DNA of 12,539 nt from DATKYV01 sp035528275 (GTDB lineage: Bacteria > Acidobacteriota > Terriglobia > UBA7540). Under the pieces are notes generated by a model that searched no databases, was not told where the DNA came from, and saw only the letters and a program-made list of their open reading frames with translations. Both the position numbers and the translations under genes were made by a program. How positions within the stretch are numbered: the first letter of the stretch is position 1; every line of letters begins with the position of its first letter. Where the stretch lies: positions 1 through 12,539 of the forward strand of contig DATKYV010000190.1 of assembly GCA_035528275.1 (NCBI GenBank), read 5' to 3'. This document shows positions 1-5,576 of this stretch, in pieces.

Positions 1-23
1 GCGGGCGTGGTGCTCGGACAAGC

Positions 24-76
24 CGCAGACCAAAAGGTCTGCGCTACAACGCGGGCGCAGCATGCTGCGCCCCTAC
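24..76 (-). repeat. Doublet of GTAG-headed REP-like hairpins
   Basis: On the minus strand two modules follow each other in the same orientation. The first is GTAG (76-73) followed directly by the perfect 20-bp palindrome GGGCGCAGCATGCTGCGCCC (72-53). The second, after a 5-nt spacer, is GTAG (47-44) followed directly by CGCAGACC, loop TTTT, GGTCTGCG (43-24). A GTAG or GGAG tetranucleotide at the foot of a GC-rich hairpin is the known signature of REP sequences handled by RAYT (IS200/IS605-like REP-associated tyrosine transposase) proteins. The first module begins inside the VOC gene: its TAG (75-73) is that gene's stop codon. It may also act as a transcript 3' end, though there is no U-tract. 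The REP label rests on structure alone. Confidence 0.65.
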
Positions 77-507
77 TCTGCGCAACCCCCCTGCCGGCGC
101 GAATCACTGCGGAACTCCAGGAGTTCAACCGGAGCGCCATGGTCAACGATCATGGCCACGCGGACACCCTGGGAAGGGGAATTCGCCGCGGTCAAGATCT
201 CCTTGCCTTCCAGGGCCGCTTCAAGATCGTCCACTTCAAAGGCGATGTGGGGCACCGACCTGACGAGTGCGGAGACGGGGCTATCCGGCTCGAAGCGCAT
301 CCACTCGATTCCGTAGGGACTGGTTTCAAATCCCGACACGTACATCTTGAACTTCTCCAGATAACGCTCCCCGGGCCGCGGTGTCTTGGTGGGGATGCCC
401 ATATGGTGATATCGCCAGCCCCGCGCCGAGATTGCCGTGGGCGGCTCGTGTTCCTTCCGAAGCCTTGTTCCTCGCTTCTCTCTTCCGGGCGGGTGTTTGT
501 GGATCAT
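73..507 (-). CDS. VOC (glyoxalase/bleomycin-resistance fold) family protein
   Basis: Small protein with one VOC-like domain from about residue 31 to the C-terminus. The opening strand WRYHHMGIPT, the HIAFEVDDLE segment and the closing PVELLEF segment match metal-dependent VOC enzymes such as methylmalonyl-CoA epimerase. The four usual metal-ligand positions can be filled by H34 or H35, E68 (or E73), H87 and E128, so a metal-binding enzyme is plausible; the substrate is unknown. The ATG at 507 is preferred because GGAG lies 5 nt upstream. An ATG at 540 is also in frame but abuts the 8-mer repeats and lacks a ribosome binding site. Residues 1-30 are charged, low-complexity and unlike the family, which normally begins close to WRYHH. 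The C-terminal tail is odd too: the stop codon comes from a REP-like element. The fold is fairly sure, the function not. Confidence 0.7.
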   Translation of the reverse strand: MIHKHPPGREKRGTRLRKEHEPPTAISARGWRYHHMGIPTKTPRPGERYLEKFKMYVSGFETSPYGIEWMRFEPDSPVSALVRSVPHIAFEVDDLEAALEGKEILTAANSPSQGVRVAMIVDHGAPVELLEFRSDSRRQGGCAE

Positions 508-544
508 GTCAACTCCGTCGTCGCCGGCCGGCGCATACATTCAT

Positions 545-568
545 TTAGCGATTTGGTGATTTAGCGAT
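545..568. repeat. Three degenerate 8-bp tandem units
   Basis: Plus-strand octads TTAGCGAT, TTGGTGAT, TTAGCGAT run without a break. The outer two are identical and belong to a 10-bp direct repeat ATTTAGCGAT (543-552 and 559-568). The block lies between the VOC gene start and the palindromic element at 566-589, with which it shares its last three bases. No protein or promoter signal is evident in it. Confidence 0.6.
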
Positions 569-589
569 CCCGGCCATGCTGGGTCGGGT
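566..589 (-). repeat. Palindromic element, copy A
   Basis: On the minus strand the element reads ACCCGACC, CAGCAT, GGCCGGGATC. It can form a 7-bp stem (CCCGACC with GGCCGGG, one mismatch) around a 6-nt loop. A second copy at 9362-9385, in the same orientation and differing at only two loop positions, lies inside the M61 peptidase gene. It has no GTAG foot, so it is a different family from the hairpins at 24-76. Its identity as a dispersed element is inferred from these two copies. Confidence 0.6.
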
Positions 590-599
590 GGGGTGATTG

Positions 600-728
600 A
601 ACTGACCACGGGCAACGGACCACTAACAACTGACGACGACTGACCACTGACAACTGAATTCTGACAGCTGACAGCTTTCTGCCGACTCCCGCCCCCTGTC
701 TGCTGTCTACCGTCTGCCGTCTACTGTC
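600..728. repeat. Array of 18 degenerate 7-bp units
   Basis: Read on the plus strand in steps of seven from base 600, the segment breaks into 18 heptads such as AACTGAC, CACTGAC, AGCTGAC, TGCCGAC, TGCTGTC and TACCGTC, with one 3-bp insertion (GAC, 635-637). Base 3 is C in all 18 units and base 7 is C in 17; base 5 is usually G. The first half favours units ending GAC, the second half units ending GTC. The array starts 3 bp past the nadK stop codon and fills most of the gap before the VOC gene. No long frame or promoter explains the phase. Confidence 0.75.
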
Positions 729-731
729 TCC

Positions 732-1595
732 CTACCTCTCCCCCCACTTCAATTTCTGTCGCAGGATTTCGAAGTAGTCTGTGGCGGGTGGCTGGACGAG
801 CTCGACGCTGGAGGGAGCTTTCCTCAACTGCACGATATCTTCGCTGTGGACGGCGATTCCCACCTGACCGTCCACGGTCAGGTAGGCGGCCTCGCGCTGG
901 GTCTTGAGCACCACGGAGATGGTCACCGCGTCGGGCACGACGATGGGGCGATTGGTGAGCGTGTGCGCGCAAATCGGCGTGACGATGAAGGCGGCGACCG
1001 CGGGGGTGACGATGGGGCCGCCGGCAGCCAGGGAGTAGGCCGTGGAGCCGGTTGGCGTGGAGACAATCAAGCCGTCGGACTTGTAGGTGGAGATGAATTT
1101 TCCGTCCACGAGCACGTCAAAATCCAGGATGCGGGCGATGGCGCCTTTGTTGAGCACCACGTCGTTCAGCGCCAGAAAAGTGGAGATCACTTCGTCGGCG
1201 CGAACCAGCTCGCCTTCAATTTGGACCCGGCGCTCAACCTGAAAGTTTCCCGCCAGGACGCCTTCCAGGGTGGGATAGAGTTGCTCGCGGGTGATGACCG
1301 TGAGAAATCCCAATCCGCCCAGGTTGACCGCCAGCACCGGAACCACTTTGCGATTCAGCGCCCGGACCGCGGCCAGCAGCGTTCCATCGCCGCCCAGAAC
1401 CACCACCAGGTCAACCGTGCCGGGCAGCTCGTTTCGCGACAGGCGCCCTTCGTCGCTTTCCAGAATCGACGCCGTCTCCTTGTCAATGAAAACCTCGACG
1501 TGGCGCTCGCGCAGCCAGGCGATGAGCGGCGGGGCGATCTCGCGAATCTCCGCCTTCTTCGGTTTCGAAACAATCCCAATTCTTTTGATGGACAT
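732..1595 (-). CDS. nadK: NAD kinase
   Basis: Phosphorylates NAD to NADP using ATP or polyphosphate in the cytoplasm. At 287 residues it has the normal bacterial length. The hallmark GGDGT is at residues 68-72 (VVVLGGDGTLL). The NAD-binding LND is at 143-145, and the second conserved block DGLIVSTPTGSTAYSLAAGG spans 174-193. DGQ at 242-244 belongs to the C-terminal beta-sandwich. The N-terminus MSIKRIGIVSKP is the expected first Rossmann strand, which supports the ATG at 1595; the ribosome binding site is weak (GGA). It starts 15 bp after tlyA stops, so it is probably the last gene of the operon. A tlyA-nadK pairing is common in bacteria. The stop codon touches the heptad array. No key residue is missing. 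Confidence 0.97.
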   Translation of the reverse strand: MSIKRIGIVSKPKKAEIREIAPPLIAWLRERHVEVFIDKETASILESDEGRLSRNELPGTVDLVVVLGGDGTLLAAVRALNRKVVPVLAVNLGGLGFLTVITREQLYPTLEGVLAGNFQVERRVQIEGELVRADEVISTFLALNDVVLNKGAIARILDFDVLVDGKFISTYKSDGLIVSTPTGSTAYSLAAGGPIVTPAVAAFIVTPICAHTLTNRPIVVPDAVTISVVLKTQREAAYLTVDGQVGIAVHSEDIVQLRKAPSSVELVQPPATDYFEILRQKLKWGER

Positions 1596-1610
1596 GAGTT
1601 CCGGCCTATT

Positions 1611-2369
1611 CTAGACGGGTTTTTGCCAAATGGCATGCAGGAAAAATTCCCGGTTGCCCTCCGCTCCCGGAAGACAGCTTTCGCGCGATGCGACTTCGCG
1701 GAAATCCAGTTCCAGCAGCTTGGTGGAAACTTTGGCCACCGCTTCCTGATGGAGTCGCGGGTCGCGTACCACGCCTCCCTTGCCCACTTGCCCGCGGCCT
1801 ACTTCGAACTGCGGCTTGACGAGAATGAGCAGCTCGGCGCGCGGGGCGAGAAGCGGCGGCAGGGCGGGAAGGATCAGTGTCGCGGAGATGAATGATACGT
1901 CCATTGTGACCAGCTCGACGGGCGTGGCGATCTGGTCGGGCTTCAGATAACGGGCGTTGACTTTTTCCAGGACCCGAACGCGCGGGTCGCGGCGCAACTT
2001 CCAGTCCAATTGATTGGTTCCGACGTCGACGGCAAAGACCTTGGCGGCACCGCGCTGCAGAAGACAATCCGTGAAGCCGCCGGTGGAAGCGCCGATGTCG
2101 AGACAGAGCTTGCCGCTGGGGTTGATGCGAAACGCGTTGAGCGCGTCCTCCAACTTCAGCCCGCCGCGGCTGACGAATTTTGTGGGCTCGCCGAGAATTC
2201 GGATGGCCACTTCCGGGACGAATGTTGAGCCGCACTTCTCCGCCTTCTGCTCGTCAACCAGAACCTTGCCGGCGAGGATCAGCGCTTGCGCCTTCTGGCG
2301 CGTCTCGGCGAGACCGCGGTTCACCAGCAGGCGATCCAAACGGGTTTTTTCCGGGCGCGCTTGTGACAT
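1611..2369 (-). CDS. tlyA: TlyA-family 23S/16S rRNA (cytidine-2'-O)-methyltransferase
   Basis: 252 residues. An N-terminal S4 RNA-binding domain (about 8-68, RLDRLLVNRGLAETRQKAQ) precedes an FtsJ/RrmJ-type Rossmann methyltransferase. The SAM motif LDIGASTGGFTD is at 90-101. The catalytic K-D-K-E set is fitted by K72 (SRGGLKLED), D157 (MDVSF), K185 (LVKPQFE) and E241 (GNREFF). In mycobacteria TlyA methylates 23S C1920 and, in the longer type II, 16S C1409; which sites are used here cannot be told, although the short length leans to type I. Haemolysin labels on this family are historical. The ATG at 2369 is chosen because MSQARPEKTRLDRLL is a normal family start. The frame stays open upstream to 2534, but that extension has no domain and overlaps dxs. 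The 125 bp before it hold no clear promoter. Confidence 0.93.
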   Translation of the reverse strand: MSQARPEKTRLDRLLVNRGLAETRQKAQALILAGKVLVDEQKAEKCGSTFVPEVAIRILGEPTKFVSRGGLKLEDALNAFRINPSGKLCLDIGASTGGFTDCLLQRGAAKVFAVDVGTNQLDWKLRRDPRVRVLEKVNARYLKPDQIATPVELVTMDVSFISATLILPALPPLLAPRAELLILVKPQFEVGRGQVGKGGVVRDPRLHQEAVAKVSTKLLELDFREVASRESCLPGAEGNREFFLHAIWQKPV

Positions 2370-2494
2370 GTGATGCCAAGAGTATCGCTGCGCGGCATCG
2401 GAGGGAAGGGGGGAAGCGGACTGCCGGCGTTCGAAGTCCAACGGAGCTTCGGCCGTACCCTGCCTGCAAATGAGGATGACGGGAGGGCAGCGCC

Positions 2495-4417
2495 TCAAGG
2501 TCGCAGGATTGACCGGCCCTTGAGTTCCGACCAAGTGGGGTGCTCGGCGGCGAAGTTCCCGATCTTTTCCACGATCCCGTCGACGTCCAGGCCGTACTTG
2601 GCGTGCAGCAGGTTGGGCGCGCCGTGAGGAATGATGCGGTCGGGCACCGTAATGCGCAGAATGGAGGCGGGAATCCTACGGTCCTGAAGCAAAGCGGCCA
2701 CGCCCGCTCCGAAGCCTCCCGCCTCCGTCCCCTCTTCCGCGGTCACCAGAAACTGTTTCGCCGCCGCCAAAACGCAAACCAGTTCCTCGTCGAGAGGTTT
2801 CGCAAAACGGGCATTGATCACCGTGGCGTGAATTCCGGATGCCTCGAGCCGGGTGGCCGCTTCCAGGCAGGGGTAGACCATGCTGCCCAGCGCCAGGATG
2901 GCGATGTCGGCGCCTTCGCGAAGAATCTCACCCTTGCCGATTTCCAGCCGCTTGAAATCCGAGTCGAGCTGGACGCCGATGCCGTTGCCGCGCGGGTAGC
3001 GGAGCGCGGCGGGGCCGTCCAGTGAAACCGCCGTGTAGAGCATGTGGCGCAGCTCGTTTTCGTCTTTGGGTGCCATCACCACCAAGCCGGGCAGCGCCGG
3101 GAGATAGACCAAATCGTAGAGCCCATGGTGGGTGGGCCCGTCCGCCCCCACCAGGCCGCCGCGGTCGAGCGCAAAGGTCACCGGAGCGTGCATCAGGCAG
3201 GTATCGTGCATCACCTGATCGAAGGCGCGCTGAAGGAAGGTCGAGTAGATCGCCGCCACGGGGCGCATACCCTCACAGGCCAGGCCGGTGGCGAACGTCA
3301 CAGCGTGCTGTTCGGCGATGCCCACGTCGAAGAACCGGTCGGGGAAGCGCTTGGCGAACTCAGTGAGGCCCGTGCCTTCGCACATGGCGGCGGTAATGGC
3401 CACGACGCGGGAATCCCGCTCGGCCAGCTCGCACATGGCTTTGCCGAAGACGGAGGTATAACTCGGAGCCTTGGCCGGAGCCTTGTGGAAGTCGCCGGTG
3501 GAAACGTCGAACTGCGTCACGCCGTGATACTTCATGGGCAGTTGTTCGGCGTGCGGATAGCCCTTGCCCTTTTGCGTGACGATGTGGAGGAGCGTGGGCC
3601 GGGAATTGTCTTTGACCTGGGCCAGGACCGCGAGCAGGTCCTCGATGCTGTGACCGCTGATGGGCCCCACGTACTCAAATCCCAGTTCCTTGAACACCAA
3701 ACCCGGAATGAGCAGCGTCTTGGCGGATTCGACGAGCTCCTTGGAAAGTCTCAGCAATCGAGGGCCGAGGCGCGGGACGGCGAGGATCATCTTCTCGACT
3801 TCCTGGGTCACGTGATGATAGGCCTGTCCGTGGACGATGCGGTTCAAATAGCCGGCCAGCGCTCCGACGTTGGGCGAGATCGACATCGTGTTGTCATTGA
3901 GAATGACGAGGACCTTTTTCTGGAGTGTTCCGAGGTTATTGATGCCTTCCAGTTCGACGCCCGCCGTCAGCCCCGCGTCGCCGACCACGGCGACGACGTA
4001 GTAATCTTTTCCTTGAAGGTCGCGCGCCACGGCCATGCCGAGCGCTCCGGAGATGGCCGTCCCGGCGTGCGCAACGTTGAAGGTGTCATAGGAACTCTCG
4101 GCGCGGACGGGAAAGCCGGAGATTCCGCCGTACTGGCGGATGGTGGGGAAACGATCGCGGCGTCCGGTGAGAATTTTGTGGCCGTAGGCCTGATGGCCGA
4201 CGTCCCAGACGATCTTATCCTCGGGCGCGTTGAACGTGTAGTGCAGCGCCAGCGTCAGTTCCACCGCCCCCAGGCTCGAGGCGAGATGGCCGCCCACCTT
4301 GGAGATCGTGGTGATGAGATAGTCGCGCAGCTCCTCCGCCACGACGGGCAACTCCTCGCGCGGGACCTTCTTCAGATCGGCGGGGGAATCGATCTGGGTG
4401 AGGTATCGGTATTCCAT
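2495..4417 (-). CDS. dxs: 1-deoxy-D-xylulose-5-phosphate synthase
   Basis: Thiamine-diphosphate enzyme joining pyruvate and glyceraldehyde 3-phosphate to DXP, the first step of the MEP isoprenoid pathway. The 640-residue length is typical. Numbered from the ATG, catalytic histidines H44 and H75 (WDVGHQAYGHKI), the NDN of the ThDP site (174-176), catalytic E369 in DVGIAEQHAV, Y391 and R397 in IYSTFLQR, and D426 and H430 in GADGPTHHG are present. Oddly, the canonical GDGA of the ThDP motif is GDAG (146-149) and the preceding GHSSTS block is AHAGTA (117-122). The ATG at 4417 overlaps the ispA stop as TGATG and has GAGGA about 7 nt upstream; a TTG one codon earlier is less well spaced. It probably depends on coupling with ispA, whose substrates derive from this pathway. 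Identity is firm despite the motif changes. Confidence 0.96.
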   Translation of the reverse strand: MEYRYLTQIDSPADLKKVPREELPVVAEELRDYLITTISKVGGHLASSLGAVELTLALHYTFNAPEDKIVWDVGHQAYGHKILTGRRDRFPTIRQYGGISGFPVRAESSYDTFNVAHAGTAISGALGMAVARDLQGKDYYVVAVVGDAGLTAGVELEGINNLGTLQKKVLVILNDNTMSISPNVGALAGYLNRIVHGQAYHHVTQEVEKMILAVPRLGPRLLRLSKELVESAKTLLIPGLVFKELGFEYVGPISGHSIEDLLAVLAQVKDNSRPTLLHIVTQKGKGYPHAEQLPMKYHGVTQFDVSTGDFHKAPAKAPSYTSVFGKAMCELAERDSRVVAITAAMCEGTGLTEFAKRFPDRFFDVGIAEQHAVTFATGLACEGMRPVAAIYSTFLQRAFDQVMHDTCLMHAPVTFALDRGGLVGADGPTHHGLYDLVYLPALPGLVVMAPKDENELRHMLYTAVSLDGPAALRYPRGNGIGVQLDSDFKRLEIGKGEILREGADIAILALGSMVYPCLEAATRLEASGIHATVINARFAKPLDEELVCVLAAAKQFLVTAEEGTEAGGFGAGVAALLQDRRIPASILRITVPDRIIPHGAPNLLHAKYGLDVDGIVEKIGNFAAEHPTWSELKGRSILRP

Positions 4418-5319
4418 CAATGGGTCCTCGCAATCAGGTGATGGGCAATCTCCTGGAGCCGCCGCGCCCGCGCTCCCAGGGGCTCGAGGATTTCGCAGGC
4501 TTCATTCACAAGGTGGGAGGCGATGCGCCGCGACTCCGCCACTCCGTGGATTCCGGGATAGGTCGCCTTCTTTTGCTGTCTGTCCTTGCGGACCTCTTTT
4601 CCAAGCTCCTCTTTGGAGCCGAGAACGTCGAGCAAATCGTCGACAACCTGAAACGCCAATCCCACCTTCTCGCCGTAGGACGTCACGCGCGCCAGGTCTT
4701 CTTCCCCGGCGTTCGCGTACAGAGCGCCGCACCGCACGGCAGCGCGAATGAATGCTCCGGTCTTCGCGGCGTGAATATACTCGAGCGTCGCGGCGTCCGC
4801 GGTTTGCCCGTCGGTTTCCAGGTCGACGACCTGGCCACTGACCATCCCGCTCCGCGTTCCGATGGCGTGGGAGAGCTCGTGGATCACGCGAAGCCTGCGC
4901 TCCTCGGGCAGCGGGCCGGGAGTGGAGAGCACCTCAAACGCCAGCGTGAGGAGCGCGTCGCCCGCCAGAATCGCCGTGGCCTCTCCGAAGACTCGGTGGC
5001 ACGTGGGTTTGCCGCGGCGCAGGTCGTCGTTGTCGAGCGCCGGCAGGTCGTCGTGGATGAGCGAGTAAGTGTGAATCAGCTCCAGCGCGCAACCCAGGCG
5101 GAGCAGACTCGGTTCGTCGCCCGCGAAGAGCCGTCCGGATTCCAGACAAAGAATCGGCCGGATTCGCTTTCCTCCCGCCAACACCGAATGCCGCATCGCC
5201 CGGTGAATGGAAGCCGGGAACGCATCGGCGTCGGGGAGGATTCTTTGCAGCTCTTCGTCGACCCGCAGCCGTTGCTCATCGAGGTGTTGGGTCAGGGTTT
5301 CTGGCGACGTGGCTTTCAA
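4417..5319 (-). CDS. ispA: Polyprenyl (farnesyl/geranylgeranyl) diphosphate synthase
   Basis: All-alpha trans-prenyltransferase of 300 residues that elongates allylic diphosphates with IPP. The first Asp-rich motif is DDLPALD (90-96), with the two-residue insertion of bacterial type II FPP synthases, followed by DNDDLRRGKPT. The second is DDLLD (227-231). LAGGKRIRP (47-55) binds IPP. The family match is strong, but C15 versus C20 product length cannot be fixed from sequence. The start is TTG at 5319, overlapping the xseB stop as TTGA, with GAGGAG about 11 nt upstream. The first in-frame ATG (M42) would cut into the conserved core, so the TTG is accepted. Its position between xseB and dxs is the classical xseB-ispA-dxs order found in many bacteria, which supports the symbol. 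Confidence 0.93.
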   Translation of the reverse strand: MKATSPETLTQHLDEQRLRVDEELQRILPDADAFPASIHRAMRHSVLAGGKRIRPILCLESGRLFAGDEPSLLRLGCALELIHTYSLIHDDLPALDNDDLRRGKPTCHRVFGEATAILAGDALLTLAFEVLSTPGPLPEERRLRVIHELSHAIGTRSGMVSGQVVDLETDGQTADAATLEYIHAAKTGAFIRAAVRCGALYANAGEEDLARVTSYGEKVGLAFQVVDDLLDVLGSKEELGKEVRKDRQQKKATYPGIHGVAESRRIASHLVNEACEILEPLGARARRLQEIAHHLIARTH

Positions 5320-5576
5320 TCCGCTTGCGACTCCTCGGTTTCAAAGGGTTCGGCCGAAATCTTGCCGCCGGCTTTCTTCATCAGAATTTCCACCCGCCCT
5401 TCGGCTTCCTCCAGTTGCTTGTGGCACAACGCGGAGAGTTTCATGCCCTCTTCGTAAAGTTGCAAGGCTTTTTCGAGGGGGAGGTCGGCGTCCTCCAACT
5501 GCACGACGATGGCATCCAGCCGTTCGAGGTTTTTCTCAAAGCTTTCCGCTTTGGCACTTTTGGAGGATTGGCTCAT
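5316..5576 (-). CDS. xseB: Exodeoxyribonuclease VII small subunit
   Basis: 86-residue helical subunit of the XseA-XseB nuclease, which degrades single-stranded DNA. The conserved core FEKNLERLDAIVVQLEDADL and PLEKALQLYEEGMKLSALCHKQLEEAE forms the two-helix hairpin typical of the family, and the length is normal. The ATG at 5576 overlaps the upstream gene's stop as ATGA, and the stop overlaps the next start as TTGA, so translation is probably coupled on both sides. The catalytic subunit gene xseA, often directly upstream, is not in this window; its place is taken by the methyltransferase/reductase fusion. The partner is presumed to lie elsewhere in the genome. Confidence 0.95.
   Translation of the reverse strand: MSQSSKSAKAESFEKNLERLDAIVVQLEDADLPLEKALQLYEEGMKLSALCHKQLEEAEGRVEILMKKAGGKISAEPFETEESQAD

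Noticed and set aside
7..564. Plus-strand frame opposite the VOC gene
   Set aside because: The minus-strand product has coherent VOC motifs, whereas this one has none and runs through the REP hairpins.
600..728. CRISPR array
   Set aside because: The units are 7 bp, degenerate and contiguous, with no spacers and no cas genes nearby.
2370..2534. N-terminal extension of TlyA reaching into dxs
   Set aside because: The added residues carry no domain. The ATG at 2369 gives the normal family N-terminus just before the S4 domain.
3044..4441. Long plus-strand frame (465 codons) opposite dxs
   Set aside because: It is fully antisense to a clear dxs gene. The product has no recognisable domain and is the usual mirror frame of a GC-rich gene.
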